The notes: generated by a model from the letters alone, not told the origin. A DNA stretch of 64,000 bases from Brevundimonas sp. NIBR11 (GCF_027912535.1 NZ_CP115465.1:531001-595000), one strand, 5' to 3'. Counted from the stretch's first letter, positions 8,344 to 17,671 are shown. Numbers and translations are program-made.

Positions 8344-8897
8344 CCCTCCCGGACAAGGCCACCCTTCGCGCCGAAGCCCGCGTCGCCCGCCGCAAGCTGG
8401 CGACGCTGGAACCGCTCGCCGCCGAGCGCGCCGCCGCCCACGCCGAACAACTGCCCGCCGCCCGCTTCGTCGCCGTCTATCGGGCCATGGGTTCAGAGCT
8501 CGACCCCGAACCCCTGGCCCGCATCCTGATCGCCGCCGGGGCCTCGGTCTGCCTTCCGGTGGTCCATGAGCGCGACGCCCCGATGATCTTCCGCCGCTGG
8601 TCGCCCGGCGAACCGCTGGAGCTGGACGCCGCCGGCTGTCCCGCGCCCCTGCCGCTGGCCGAGACCGTCGATCCCGACCTGATCGTGACCCCGCTCCTCG
8701 CCTTCGACGACCACGGCGGTCGGCTGGGGCAGGGGGGCGGCTTCTACGACCGCACCTTCGCCGCGCGCCCCGAGGCCATGCGCATCGGCTTCGCCTTTTC
8801 CGGCCAGCGCGTCGATCGCCTGCCGATGGACCGGCACGATGTCGCCTTGCATGGCGTTCTGACCGAGACGGGCTATACCGCCGCCCGAAAGGTCTAA
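8340..8897 (+). CDS. fthC: 5-formyltetrahydrofolate cyclo-ligase
   Basis: About 185 residues; converts 5-formyl-THF to 5,10-methenyl-THF with ATP. Family features: a basic N-terminal helix (DKATLRAEARVARRKLATL), FVAVYRAMGSELDPEPL, VCLPVV, DLIVTPLLAFDDHGGRLGQG and GGGFYDRTF, the C-terminal signature loop. No ATG, GTG or TTG lies between the upstream region and the required N-terminus. The only plausible start is the CTG at 8340, overlapping the preceding stop as CTGA; the next ATG (about 8486) would delete the N-terminal third. 6S RNA-linked fthC is often affected by 6S readthrough, but here a membrane-protein gene lies between them. Confidence 0.9.
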   Translation: MTLPDKATLRAEARVARRKLATLEPLAAERAAAHAEQLPAARFVAVYRAMGSELDPEPLARILIAAGASVCLPVVHERDAPMIFRRWSPGEPLELDAAGCPAPLPLAETVDPDLIVTPLLAFDDHGGRLGQGGGFYDRTFAARPEAMRIGFAFSGQRVDRLPMDRHDVALHGVLTETGYTAARKV

Positions 8898-8903
8898 CTC
8901 CCC

Positions 8904-9725
8904 ATGCGTCTTGCCTTCTTCGGCGATGTGATCGGCAAGTCCGGTCGCGACGGTATCAGCGACCATCTGCCCGGCCTGAAGCGGGTGCTCAAACTCGATT
9001 TCGTGGTCGTGAATGCGGAGAACGCCGCCGGCGGTTTCGGCATCACCGAGAACACGGCGAAAGAGCTGTTCATGGCCGGCGCCGACTGCCTGACGCTGGG
9101 CAACCACTCGTGGGACCAGCGCGAGGCCCTGACCTATATCGTGCGCGAACCGCGCCTGATCCGCCCGGCCAACTATCCCCGGCTGATGGACGCACCCGGG
9201 GCCGGCGCCAATCTGTTCGAGACCCATTCGGGCCGTACCGTCCTCGTCATGAACGTGCTGGGCCGCGTCCACATGGACCCCCAGGACGACCCCTTCGGCG
9301 CCGTGGATCGCGAGCTCAACGCCGCCCCGCTGGGCCACGTCGCCGACGCCGTCATCGTCGACATGCACGCCGAGGCCACTTCCGAAAAGATGGCCATGGG
9401 CCATTTCTGCGACGGCCGCGCCTCCCTCGTCGTCGGCACCCATACCCACGTCCCGACCGCCGACTGCCAGATCCTGCCCGGCGGCACGGCCTACCAGACC
9501 GACGCCGGCGGCTGCTGCGACTATGACTCGGTCATCGGCAACGAGAAGGAAGAGCCCCTGCGCCGCTTCACGACCCGCGTCTCGGGCGGCCGCTACAACC
9601 CGGCCTCGGGTCCGGCCACCGTCTGCGGCGTCTATGTCGAGACCGACGACAAGACCGGCCTCGCCCTTCGCGTCGAACCCATCCGCGTCGGCGGCCGCCT
9701 CAGCCAGCACATCCCGCAAGTCTGA
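8904..9725 (+). CDS. YmdB-type metallophosphoesterase (TIGR00282 family)
   Basis: 273-residue calcineurin-like phosphoesterase. Metal-binding motifs in order: MRLAFFGDVIGKSGR (Asp8), VVVNAENAAGG (Asn/Glu near 40), LTLGNHSWDQRE (GNH near 68), IVDMHAEATSE, and VVGTHTHVPTAD. This set defines the TIGR00282/YmdB family, whose Bacillus member hydrolyses cyclic nucleotides and affects biofilm formation; in Alphaproteobacteria the role is not settled. It follows fthC by six bases and probably shares its transcript. A BlaI-like reading frame continues in phase after its TGA stop. Confidence 0.93.
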   Translation: MRLAFFGDVIGKSGRDGISDHLPGLKRVLKLDFVVVNAENAAGGFGITENTAKELFMAGADCLTLGNHSWDQREALTYIVREPRLIRPANYPRLMDAPGAGANLFETHSGRTVLVMNVLGRVHMDPQDDPFGAVDRELNAAPLGHVADAVIVDMHAEATSEKMAMGHFCDGRASLVVGTHTHVPTADCQILPGGTAYQTDAGGCCDYDSVIGNEKEEPLRRFTTRVSGGRYNPASGPATVCGVYVETDDKTGLALRVEPIRVGGRLSQHIPQV

Positions 9726-10004
9726 AGCGGCGCTGTTGACATCAAACGCCACGGCCCGCTCTCCTTCTCCTCCCTGATCGAGGCGGCGAAGGCCGACAAC
9801 GCCTGGGGCGACGCCACCATCAAGACCCTGCTGGGCCGCCTGATGCGAAAGGGCCCCGTCCGCTCCGAACGCGACGACGGCCATCAACGGTATCACGCCG
9901 TCCCCAACCGGCCCGACTATCTTGCCGGAGAGGTGGACCCTCTGGTCGCCCGCCTCTTCCACGGCAGCCGCGACTCCCTCAAGGCCTTCCTCGAAGAGGC
10001 CTGA
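9726..10004 (+). pseudogene. frameshifted BlaI/MecI-type repressor
   Basis: The frame following the ymdB-like stop encodes a winged-helix domain of the BlaI/MecI/CopY type: KRHGPLSFSSLIEAA, GDATIKTLLGRLMRKGPV (recognition helix), then QRYHAVPNRPDYLAGE and LFHGSRDSLKAFLEE. There is no start codon before residue 40. The missing N-terminus appears in the +1 frame just upstream (KSEAALL, about 9719-9739). Joining KSEAALL to DIKRHGPL would need one extra base near 9741, for example TTGGACATC instead of TTGACATC. I therefore read it as a one-base deletion, either a real pseudogene or an assembly error. No metalloprotease partner (BlaR1/MecR1) is nearby. Confidence 0.65.
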
Positions 10005-10007
10005 GCC

Positions 10008-10442
10008 TCAGGAGGTGGGCCGCCACGCCCGCATCTCGGCGATCTCGCGCGTCTGGGCAGCGATGACGGCCTGGGCCATCCGTCGCACCTCGGGATCCCG
10101 GCTCTCGCGCAGGGCGACCTCGGCCATCGCCACCGCGCCCTGATGGTGGGCGATCATCTTGGCGATATAGGCCTGATCCACCGTCTCGCCGGACGCCGCC
10201 GCCATCAGCCGGTGCATCTCGGCCTCCGATGCCGCGAAGGCCCGGTTCCCCGCGCCCGGATCGGCCGGCGCTCGATGCGCCGAATGATCCTCCGGCCTCG
10301 ACACCGTCCCCTCGACCACGGTCGCCGCCTGGTTCTTGGTCGAGGCCTCCCGCATCGCCTGCTCCACGGGATCTCCGCCGCCGTCGCAGGCGGCGAGCAA
10401 CAGGGGCAGGGCGGTCAGCAGGATGAGGCGGCGGACGGTCAT
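10008..10442 (-). CDS. DUF305 lipoprotein
   Basis: 144-residue predicted lipoprotein with signal and lipobox LPLLLAAC near residue 18. A polar linker precedes the DUF305 four-helix domain, recognised by MHRLMAA and AYIAKMIAHHQGAVAMAEVAL. The MI-HHQ-A-MA motif is the family hallmark, often linked to copper or metal stress, though metal binding is not proven for most members. The ATG at 10442 starts the signal peptide; upstream in-frame codons add no signal. It is convergent with the broken BlaI-like gene, which ends three bases before its stop. Confidence 0.85.
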   Translation of the reverse strand: MTVRRLILLTALPLLLAACDGGGDPVEQAMREASTKNQAATVVEGTVSRPEDHSAHRAPADPGAGNRAFAASEAEMHRLMAAASGETVDQAYIAKMIAHHQGAVAMAEVALRESRDPEVRRMAQAVIAAQTREIAEMRAWRPTS

Positions 10443-10736
10443 GAAATCAGATCTTTCAGCGGCTGATCGGACGATCCAAGCCTTTTCCGCGCTCGACGCA
10501 CCGTCGCACAATGTCGCGGTCTTGGCATGATCTCGAATTAGTTCATTCAGGCCGCTTGCGCTGTCGCCATCCGCCCATTTCGCGGGCGGATATTCAAAAC
10601 TGTGTACCAGCCTCGCCGGCGACGACTTCGAACGAACTCGTCGAATTGGTCAGCGGGCCTCTAGGATGGCGTTGATGTCCCTCCAGGCGATCCGGACTCG
10701 GCGGACTGTGTTTTCGAGTCCGGGTCACGGCCTTCG
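10443..10736. other. non-coding gap between DUF305 gene and phoD
   Basis: No convincing ORF or RNA gene. It holds a hairpin ATCCGCCC/GGGCGGAT at 10569-10591 and a GGACTC/GAGTCC pair further right, with no U-tract. Upstream sequence for the DUF305 promoter must lie on the left side; the right side is the 3' end of phoD. Confidence 0.4.
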
Positions 10737-12299
10737 TCAGGCGTCCTGAAGCCGCGGGCTCCCCGCCTCGACCACCATCGACTTGCGGGTCGTCAGCGTC
10801 CCTCGGCGATCCTGGACCTGATCCAGCACCTTGAAGTCCGTCTTCCACCGCTCAGGCGTCACTTCGCAGACCAGATATCCGCGCTGGGCGTTGTGGAATT
10901 TCAGCTGCGGGTTCGTCTCCTGGATCCGGATCGTATCGGCCCGCTGGTCGACCCCGTCGCCACCCGAACTGATCGAGGTGCCGACGAACTCCGCCGCGAT
11001 CGGCTCGCCTTCGGGATTGCGGCCGTCGATGTACAGCTCCCCGGCATAGTTCTGGTGCTCGTCCCCGGTCAGGACCACGACGTTGTCGATCCGCCGCTGC
11101 TTGATGTGGTTCAGCACCCGCGCGCGCGGCACGCGGTATCCGGCCCAGCTGTCGGGGTTCACGCCGTAGTCGTCGCCCGTGTTCCGATCCAGGTCCATCA
11201 CCATGATCTGCTGCGCCAGCGTCTGCCATCTGGCGTTCGACCGATTCAGCCCGTCGAACAGCCAGGCCTCCTGCGCCTGGCCCAGGACCTCGGCCTCCCG
11301 CCTGTCCAGATCGGAACAGCCCGCGTTCCACTGGTCGTTACAGGGTTGGTCCGAGCGATACTGGCGCGTGTCCAAGAGATGCATGTCCAGCAGGTCGCCA
11401 TAGGTCGCCTTGCGGTACAGCTGCATCTGCGAGCCGCGCGGGAAGGCGGACCGGCGCAGCGGCATATGCTCGTAGAACGCCTGCATCGCCGCCGCCCGCC
11501 GCAGCAGGAAGACCTCGGCGGGCGAGCCCTCCTGATCGATGTCCGACACCCAGTTGTTGTCGACCTCATGGTCGTCCCAGACGCAGAACCAGGCCGCCGA
11601 CTGGCGCGCCGACTGCAGGTCGGCATCCATCGTGTACTGGGCGTACCGACGGCGATAGTCGTCCAACGAATAGACCTCGCCCCCGTCGTGGACGCGCAGG
11701 TTCTCCTGCGTCGAGGTTCCGCCATAGATGCGGTTGCCGCGTCCCTCGTAGATGTAGTCCCCGTAGAAGAAGACGAAATCCAGGTCCTCGCCGGCCATCT
11801 TGCGGTGGGCGGTGTAGTAGCCGCTCTCGAACGCCTGGCAGCCCGCCACCCCGAACTTCACCTGGGCCAGGGCAGCGCCCGCGACCGGCGCCGTCTTGGC
11901 CCGACCCACGCCGGATCGTTCCGAGCCCACGCGGAAGCGATAGAAATACGGCCGCCCGGCCTCCAGCCCTTCGACCTCGACATGCACGGAGTGCCCCAGC
12001 TCCGGCCGCGCGATGGCCTCGCCCGACCGCACGATCGTTCCGAAGCCGGCGTCGGCGGCCACCTCCCACTGCACCGCCATCGCCTGACGCGGCATGCCGT
12101 AGCCGGGCTCCATCGGGCGGGGCGCCAGCCGGGTCCAGATGACGAAGCCGTCAGGCAGGGGATCGCCCGCCGCCACGCCCAGCTGGAACGGGTTCACGTC
12201 GAACGCGGCCTGCGCCAGCGCCTCCCGCGACAGGCTCACGACCGCCGAACCGGCCCCCAGACCGGTCAGAAGCAAGCGGCGCGACAGGAACAGGGACAT
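10737..12299 (-). CDS. phoD: PhoD-type alkaline phosphatase/phosphodiesterase
   Basis: 520-residue Tat-exported phosphohydrolase. The N-terminus has a twin-arginine signal (SRRLLLTGLGAGSAVVSL, cleavage near ALAQ30). An N-terminal beta domain follows (FQLGVAAGDPLPDGFVIWTR). The catalytic core has the metal motifs FFYGDYIYEGRG, VWDDHEVDNNW, and LTGDEHQNYAGEL. PhoD enzymes scavenge phosphate from mono- and diesters in the periplasm with Ca and Fe. Family members are usually under PhoB control, but I did not identify a convincing pho box. It is monocistronic, facing a non-coding gap upstream. Confidence 0.94.
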   Translation of the reverse strand: MSLFLSRRLLLTGLGAGSAVVSLSREALAQAAFDVNPFQLGVAAGDPLPDGFVIWTRLAPRPMEPGYGMPRQAMAVQWEVAADAGFGTIVRSGEAIARPELGHSVHVEVEGLEAGRPYFYRFRVGSERSGVGRAKTAPVAGAALAQVKFGVAGCQAFESGYYTAHRKMAGEDLDFVFFYGDYIYEGRGNRIYGGTSTQENLRVHDGGEVYSLDDYRRRYAQYTMDADLQSARQSAAWFCVWDDHEVDNNWVSDIDQEGSPAEVFLLRRAAAMQAFYEHMPLRRSAFPRGSQMQLYRKATYGDLLDMHLLDTRQYRSDQPCNDQWNAGCSDLDRREAEVLGQAQEAWLFDGLNRSNARWQTLAQQIMVMDLDRNTGDDYGVNPDSWAGYRVPRARVLNHIKQRRIDNVVVLTGDEHQNYAGELYIDGRNPEGEPIAAEFVGTSISSGGDGVDQRADTIRIQETNPQLKFHNAQRGYLVCEVTPERWKTDFKVLDQVQDRRGTLTTRKSMVVEAGSPRLQDA

Positions 12300-12588
12300 G
12301 GGCGACCTCCGGCTGATCCCCCTGGATACGCCGCCTCTGTGACAGGACGCGAGGGTCGGCGTCAGAAATAAGAGGGTTGTAAGGTCAAGGTCGGCGGAGT
12401 CATGTTACGCGACGGCAGCGGGGGGCTGTCTCAACAGGGCGGGGATCAGGAACTCAATCGGTTTCGCGGCATCGGCCGGTGCTTCATCCGGACGGGTGAC
12501 GACGGCGAAAAACCTAGCGCCTCAGACTTCACCGACGCCACGCCGCCTCCGCCGACATCGATCTTAAAAACCAGAGGAAATCAGCTCA
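12300..12588. other. divergent promoter region, phoD and secreted protein gene
   Basis: 289 bp between divergent genes. AGAGGAAA serves as ribosome site for the gene at 12589. No ORF, RNA gene or clear operator recognised. Confidence 0.4.
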
Positions 12589-13047
12589 ATGCGCACCGTA
12601 CTTCTCACGACCGCGATCGCCGCCGCCATGATGGCCGTGGCCGCCACTTCCGCCGCCGCTCAAGATCCGTCCGCCGCCGCCTCCTCTGGCGGCATGCGCG
12701 CCCGCGCCGGCTTCACCCCGGATCCGATCCGCGTGAATATCTATTCGGGCGGCTCGATCGACGCCTCGCGCCTCGGCGGCGCCTGCACCGGCATGATCGC
12801 CAGCGCGCCGGACTATGAGTTCACCTACACCGCCGGCTCGTTCCCGCTCAGCTTCGGCGTCGTTTCCAGCGGCGACACCAGCCTGGTCATCAATGGCCCG
12901 GACGGCCGCTGGTACTGCAACGACGACGCCGAAGGCCTGAACCCCATCCTGACCTGGGGCCGTCCGCCGAGCGGTTCCTACGACATCTGGGTGGGCGCCG
13001 TCGGTTCGGCCGCCTCGGCCACCCTGCTGATCTCTGAGTCGAACTGA
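12589..13047 (+). CDS. secreted hypothetical protein with beta-sandwich-like repeat
   Basis: 152 residues with a clear signal peptide (1-24, ends SAAAQ). The mature part has the order FTPDPIRVNIYSGGSIDAS, GGACTGMIASAPDYEFTYTA, SFPLSFGVVSSGDTSLVING, PDGRWYCNDDAEGLNP and SGSYDIWVGAV. The pattern of a Cys pair, an NGPDG-WYC turn and a YDIWVG strand is familiar from small exported proteins of unknown function, sometimes fused to proteases. I cannot assign an activity. The two Cys residues could form a disulphide in the periplasm. ATG at 12589 has an AGAGGAAA ribosome site. Confidence 0.8.
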   Translation: MRTVLLTTAIAAAMMAVAATSAAAQDPSAAASSGGMRARAGFTPDPIRVNIYSGGSIDASRLGGACTGMIASAPDYEFTYTAGSFPLSFGVVSSGDTSLVINGPDGRWYCNDDAEGLNPILTWGRPPSGSYDIWVGAVGSAASATLLISESN

Positions 13048-13071
13048 CCTTCGCTCAAAGCCATAGGATCG

Positions 13072-13104
13072 ACCGGGCTGTCCTCAAGGCGGCCCGGTTT
13101 CGTT
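13072..13104 (+). terminator. probable intrinsic terminator
   Basis: ACCGGGC (13072-13078) pairs with GCCCGGT (13092-13098), followed by TTCGTTTC. It lies between the secreted protein gene and the convergent purL stop. Confidence 0.6.
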
Positions 13105-15303
13105 TCAGCCCTCGAGCCAGGCCGGCATCCAGCTTTCGTGCATCTCGCGCAGATGGGCCATCGGGATGCTGAACAGGTTCGTCGAGGCGAAGGCGTCGCC
13201 CCTGGCGTGCCCCACGACCGAGGCGTGCAGCCCCGCTTCGCGCGCCGCCGTGAGCACCTCGTCCGGGTTCGGCACGGCCACCAGATAGCGGGCCTGATCC
13301 TCGGCGAAGAGCAGGACATGGGCGTGTGTCGCGCTCGATGCATCCAGCACCACGCCGCAATCCGACGCCAGCGCCATGTCCGCCGCGGCCCCGATCAGGC
13401 CGCCGTCCGAAAGGTCATGCACACAGGTCAGGCGACCCGCCTCGATCTCGCCGCGCACGAAGTCGCCGGTCTTGCGCTCCAGCGCCAGATCGACCGGCGG
13501 CGGCGCCCCGTCCTCGCGGCCCACGACCTCACGCAGATAGATCGACGCGCCCAGTTCCCCGTGCGTCTCGCCGATCAGGATCAGGCTGTCGCCATCTTCC
13601 ATGGTCGAGAAGCCGGTCACCACGTCGTAGTTCTTCAACAGGCCCACGGCGCCCACGGTCGGGGTCGGCGGAATGGCGACGCCATTGGTCTCATTGTAGA
13701 GGCTGACGTTCCCGCTCACGACCGGGAAGTCCAGCGCACCGCACGCCTCGGCCATGCCGTCGATGGCGCGGACGATCTGGCCCATGATCTCGGGCCGCTG
13801 CGGATTGCCGAAGTTCAGGTTGTCGGTGATGGCGATAGGCAGCGACCCGACGGCCGTCAGGTTGCGCCAGGCCTCGGCCACGGCCTGCTTGCCGCCCTCG
13901 TAGGGGTCGTTCTGGACATAGCGCGGCGTGCAGTCCGAGGTGACGGCCAGACCCTTGTCCGTCCCGTGCACCCTCACCACGCCCGCGTCTGCGCCGGTGG
14001 CCGAATCCTGCAGGGTGTCGGCCATGACGTGACGGTCGTACTGTTCCCAGATCCAGCGCTTGGACGCCATGTCGGGGCAGGTCAGCACCTTCAGCACCGC
14101 GTCTTCCCAGACGGTCGGCGCCGGAACCTCGCCCGGGTTCAGGCGCGGATGCAGCTCGGGCTGCACCCACGGACGATCATACAGCGGCGCATCGTCGAAC
14201 AGCGGGGCCAGCGGCACGTCGCAGACGACCTCGCCATGGTGGTTCAGGATCAGACGGCCGGTCTCGGTGGTCTTGCCGATGACCGCGGCGTCCAGACCCC
14301 ATTTCTCGAAGATGCGATAACCGTCGGCCTCGCGGCCCGGCTTCAGCACAGCCAGCATCCGCTCCTGCGATTCCGATAGCATCATCTCGTAGGCGGACAT
14401 GCCGATTTCCCGCTGGGGAACGTCGTCCATGTTGAGTTCGATGCCCACGCCGCCCTTGCCGGCCATCTCGACCGACGACGACGTCAGGCCCGCCGCCCCC
14501 ATGTCCTGGATCGCCGCCACGGCGCCGGATGCCATCAGCTCCAGCGTCGCCTCGATCAGCAGCTTCTCGGCGAACGGATCGCCGACCTGGACCGTGGGGC
14601 GTTTCGATTCCGATTCGTCGTCGAACTCGGTCGAGGACATGGTCGCCCCGTGGATGCCGTCGCGGCCGGTCTTGGATCCGAAATAGACCACCGACATGCC
14701 CGCGCCCGGCGCCGCCGAATAGAAGATGGCGTCCGACTTCGCCAGGCCCACGCACATGGCGTTGACCAGGATGTTGCCGTTGTAGCCGGCGTGGAAGTTG
14801 GTCTCGCCCGCCACCGTCGGCACGCCGACGCAGTTGCCGTAACCGCCGATGCCCGAGACCACGCCCTTCACCAGACGCTTCGTCTTCTCATGGCCCACGT
14901 CGCCGAATCGCAGGGCGTTCAGCAGGGCCACCGGGCGCGCGCCCATGGTGAAGACGTCCCGCATGATGCCGCCCACGCCCGTCGCCGCGCCCTGATAGGG
15001 TTCGATGAAGCTGGGGTGATTGTGGCTCTCCATCTTGAAGATGCAGGCGTCGCCGTCGTCGATATCGATCACGCCGGCGTTCTCGCCCGGCCCGCAGATG
15101 ACGCGCGGCCCCTTGGTCGGGAACTTGCCCAGGTGGATCTTGGAGGACTTGTAGGAGCAGTGCTCGGACCACATCACCGAGAAGACGCCCAGCTCCAGCT
15201 GGTTCGGCTCGCGTCCCAGCCGGTCGAGGACGACCTGATACTCGGCGGGATTCAGGCCGTATTCGGCGGCCAGTTCGGCCATGGTCTTTTCGGGAGCGCT
15301 CAT
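13105..15303 (-). CDS. purL: phosphoribosylformylglycinamidine synthase subunit PurL
   Basis: 732-residue small-type PurL, the catalytic subunit of the FGAR amidotransferase (FGAR + ATP to FGAM, ammonia supplied by PurQ, complex bridged by PurS). AIR-synthase-type domains are repeated twice. Motifs include [12 protein letters not shown] near the N-terminus, [56 protein letters not shown], and in the second half [14 protein letters not shown] and VHDLSDGGL. The length of about 730 matches the three-subunit form, consistent with purQ and purS encoded 1.6-3.4 kb upstream on the same strand. The TspO-like gene and two small plus-strand genes intervene, so it probably has its own promoter. Confidence 0.97.
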   Translation of the reverse strand: MSAPEKTMAELAAEYGLNPAEYQVVLDRLGREPNQLELGVFSVMWSEHCSYKSSKIHLGKFPTKGPRVICGPGENAGVIDIDDGDACIFKMESHNHPSFIEPYQGAATGVGGIMRDVFTMGARPVALLNALRFGDVGHEKTKRLVKGVVSGIGGYGNCVGVPTVAGETNFHAGYNGNILVNAMCVGLAKSDAIFYSAAPGAGMSVVYFGSKTGRDGIHGATMSSTEFDDESESKRPTVQVGDPFAEKLLIEATLELMASGAVAAIQDMGAAGLTSSSVEMAGKGGVGIELNMDDVPQREIGMSAYEMMLSESQERMLAVLKPGREADGYRIFEKWGLDAAVIGKTTETGRLILNHHGEVVCDVPLAPLFDDAPLYDRPWVQPELHPRLNPGEVPAPTVWEDAVLKVLTCPDMASKRWIWEQYDRHVMADTLQDSATGADAGVVRVHGTDKGLAVTSDCTPRYVQNDPYEGGKQAVAEAWRNLTAVGSLPIAITDNLNFGNPQRPEIMGQIVRAIDGMAEACGALDFPVVSGNVSLYNETNGVAIPPTPTVGAVGLLKNYDVVTGFSTMEDGDSLILIGETHGELGASIYLREVVGREDGAPPPVDLALERKTGDFVRGEIEAGRLTCVHDLSDGGLIGAAADMALASDCGVVLDASSATHAHVLLFAEDQARYLVAVPNPDEVLTAAREAGLHASVVGHARGDAFASTNLFSIPMAHLREMHESWMPAWLEG

Positions 15304-15420
15304 GGCCGCGCCTCATAGCGGTGATCGGTTCGACTGTCAGCCCGCCCCGACCCTCAGACCGCTGGAACGGTTAGGCTTGCTGATCGCTGTTCTGAGGCAA
15401 CGCTTCACAGGAGCCCCACG

Positions 15421-15606
15421 ATGACCGATCTCCCCATCGATCCAGCCGCCACGCCCGAAGACGCCGACACCCCGGAAATTGCGGCCGACGACGCCGGCGC
15501 CTCCGGTTTGGCGGAACGCATCGGCCGCCACGCCGAGAACCACCTCGAAACAGCCGAGGTCATCGAGGACGAGGAAGAGGAGGGCGTGGACGGCGAGGGG
15601 GTCTGA
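15421..15606 (+). CDS. small highly acidic protein
   Basis: 61 residues, very acidic, starting MTDLPIDPAATPEDADTPEI and ending in a Glu run (VIEDEEEEGVDGEGV). A CAGGAG ribosome site lies at the right spacing before the ATG. No domain is recognised and it is predicted to be disordered. Its start (MTD-P), size and acidic tail resemble the 76-residue protein at 16514-16744, suggesting the two are diverged relatives. It is divergent from purL and convergent with the TspO-like gene. Real coding status is likely but unproven. Confidence 0.55.
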   Translation: MTDLPIDPAATPEDADTPEIAADDAGASGLAERIGRHAENHLETAEVIEDEEEEGVDGEGV

Positions 15607-15612
15607 CCCCCT

Positions 15613-16422
15613 CTAGCGCCTGGGCCTCAGCCCGAAGGTGATCGTCAGGGCGCCGCCCAGCACCACGAGCGAAGCAGCCAGCGCGCCGAAGGCCAGCACG
15701 GCATTGCCCTTCTCCTGCTCGGCGACGAAGACGCCCAACAGGCCCCAGGCGATCGGCAGCGGATACGCCAGCACGCGCGTCCGCCACGTGACCAGCAGAC
15801 CCATGCCCGCCGCCGCGACCACGGCGATCAGCGCCCAGCCCGTCGGCGGCAGGGCGGCGGGCAGGTCGCCATTGCCAGTGGCTACCGTCAGCAGGTTCAC
15901 CGGCGCCGCCACTGTCAGCCAGCCCGCGAGAGCCGCCAGCGGCCACACCGTCATCCAGCGATCCCTGTCCTTGTTGGAGAGGTCGCGGATCGCATCCGCC
16001 TTCCTCAGCAAGGGGATCAGCAGCACGATCAGCGATCCGAAGATCAGCACGATGGTTGCGACTTCCAGATCCCAGGCCGCGGCCAGGATCCACCAGCCGA
16101 TGCCCAGCAGGGCCAGCACCGACGGCCACCCGAACGCCTTCAGGATTTCCGTCTCATGCGTCCTCGGCAACAGCTGCCGGATCGCGTAGACGATCAGTCC
16201 CAGATAGATCGGTCCCCAGATCGCGAAGGCCCAACCGACGACCTTCAGGGTCGCATCGCTGTCGGCGGAGAACTCGGCCGGGGACTGGCCCAGGTTCACC
16301 AGTTGCTGCAGCTGGCCGATGACGACCGCGAAAATCATGCAGGCGAAGACGGCGAGGCGGCGCGTCGAACGCATGCCGTCCGGGTTTCCGACGGCCTGAC
16401 CGCCATTCAGTGAGGTTGTCAT
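15613..16422 (-). CDS. TspO-like tryptophan-rich membrane protein
   Basis: 269-residue polytopic membrane protein with about eight hydrophobic helices. The segment VVGWAFAIWGPIYLGLIVYA followed by FGWPSVLALLGIGWWILAAA resembles the enlarged TspO/MBR (tryptophan-rich sensory) relatives, in which the core five-helix bundle is extended. TspO proteins bind tetrapyrroles and cholesterol-like ligands; that function is not shown for this longer subfamily. ATG at 16422 is used, but Met16 is an alternative. Its start nearly abuts the plus-strand frame of the acidic protein, so the promoters lie within about 100 bp of each other. Confidence 0.65.
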   Translation of the reverse strand: MTTSLNGGQAVGNPDGMRSTRRLAVFACMIFAVVIGQLQQLVNLGQSPAEFSADSDATLKVVGWAFAIWGPIYLGLIVYAIRQLLPRTHETEILKAFGWPSVLALLGIGWWILAAAWDLEVATIVLIFGSLIVLLIPLLRKADAIRDLSNKDRDRWMTVWPLAALAGWLTVAAPVNLLTVATGNGDLPAALPPTGWALIAVVAAAGMGLLVTWRTRVLAYPLPIAWGLLGVFVAEQEKGNAVLAFGALAASLVVLGGALTITFGLRPRR

Positions 16423-16513
16423 GACGACATTACGCGTACGGCCGCGCTTGGTTCATCGGAACCGGCTGGCGTCCCGCCCGCTACCTGTCCGACGCAAGCC
16501 CAAGGAGCCGTTC

Positions 16514-16744
16514 ATGACCGACCCGACCAAGACCCCGGAAGAAACGCCCCACTTCGAAACCGATGAGGTCGACGCCAACCTGGCCATCGAACAGGGTCTG
16601 GGCGTCGGCGCTCGCGAACTGGCCGCTCAGCGCGATCCGGGCGGCGTCGTCACCGAGGACGTCGAGCCCGGCGAGGAGGAAGATGACGTCGATGGCGTCA
16701 TCGAACGCGACACCTCGGTTCTGGGATCGCCTGACGCGACCTGA
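16514..16744 (+). CDS. small acidic protein
   Basis: 76 residues, start MTDPTKTPEETPHFETDEVD, with a central NLAIEQGLGVGARELAAQRD helix and an acidic tail (VEPGEEEDDVDGVIERD). AAGGAG ribosome site six bases before the ATG at 16514. The frame is open upstream to 16421, but those codons have no ribosome site and overlap the divergent gene. No known domain; similarity in style and terminal composition to the 61-residue protein at 15421 is noted. Function unknown. Confidence 0.6.
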   Translation: MTDPTKTPEETPHFETDEVDANLAIEQGLGVGARELAAQRDPGGVVTEDVEPGEEEDDVDGVIERDTSVLGSPDAT

Positions 16745-16955
16745 TGCGGAAGGGCGCCGGGTGGCCGACAGCCATCCCGCCCGGCGGCGCATCCGCGTGA
16801 CAATGGCCCCAGCCCCGATCAGGGGGCCGTCGCCCATGGTGACGCGCGGGAGGACGACGGCTGGCCGCCGATCAGACGTCCTTGCCGATCGCGCCGCCCG
16901 TGCCGCTCGAGCGGAAGGTCGGCGGCCAGCGTCTTTCGCGTTTCGGAGCGCAGAC

Positions 16956-17618
16956 TTACGCCGCCGCGTAGATCGACCGGAACAGGGTGGCGCCGTCCGC
17001 CGAGCCCAACTCGGCCTCGAAGGCGCGGTCCGGGTGGGGCATCATCCCCAGCACATTGCCGCGCGCGTTCTGGATGCCGGCGATGTTGGCGATCGAGCCG
17101 TTCGGATTGTCGACATAGCGAAACACCACCTGGCCCTCGCCCTCGATCCGCTTCAGTGTTTCCTCGTCGGCGAAATAGTTTCCGTCGCCGTTGCCTTGGG
17201 TCATGACGACCTCGCGCTGGCCCTGATAGCCGGCGGTGAACCGGGTCTGGCCGTTCGTCACTTCCAGCGAGATCGGCTTGCAGACGTACTTCAGGCCTGA
17301 GTTCCGCAGCAGGGCGCCCGGCAGCATGCCGGCCTCGCAGAGGACCTGGAACCCGTTGCAGATGCCGACCACGGTCACGCCGTCGTCCGCCGCCTTCTTG
17401 ACCGCCTGCATGACCGGCGATTGCGCCGCCATGGCTCCGCAGCGCAGGTAGTCGCCGTAGGAAAACCCGCCCGGCAGCACGATCAGATCGAGGCCCGAGG
17501 GCAGCGCGGTCTCCTGATGCCAGACCATCTCGACGCGCTCGTTGGTCGATCGTTCGATGGCGACCTTGCAGTCCCGATCACAATTGGACCCGGGGAAGAC
17601 GATGACGGCTGCGCTCAT
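16956..17618 (-). CDS. purQ: phosphoribosylformylglycinamidine synthase subunit PurQ
   Basis: 220-residue class I glutamine amidotransferase subunit that supplies ammonia to PurL. Motifs: [13 protein letters not shown] at the N-terminus, [20 protein letters not shown] (oxyanion region), [20 protein letters not shown] with the nucleophile Cys (near residue 88), and [14 protein letters not shown] with the catalytic His-x-Asp/Glu context near 195-200. Length and motifs match PurQ. It lies in the minus-strand pur block downstream of purC-purS, separated from purS by a HIT protein and a PEBP gene. Confidence 0.97.
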   Translation of the reverse strand: MSAAVIVFPGSNCDRDCKVAIERSTNERVEMVWHQETALPSGLDLIVLPGGFSYGDYLRCGAMAAQSPVMQAVKKAADDGVTVVGICNGFQVLCEAGMLPGALLRNSGLKYVCKPISLEVTNGQTRFTAGYQGQREVVMTQGNGDGNYFADEETLKRIEGEGQVVFRYVDNPNGSIANIAGIQNARGNVLGMMPHPDRAFEAELGSADGATLFRSIYAAA

Positions 17619-17671
17619 GGGCGGGGCGTCTAGCAGGGTTCGGATCGAATGTCAGGCGGCTGCGTCCAGGC

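Noticed and set aside
10594..10848. Minus-strand reading frame in the gap beside phoD
   Set aside because: It overlaps the phoD 3' end and has no ribosome site or domain; composition is that of a shadow frame.
16745..16955. Minus-strand frame after the purQ stop ending in TGGAIGKDV
   Set aside because: It lacks a start codon after the purQ stop and has no homology I recognise; probably residual intergenic sequence.
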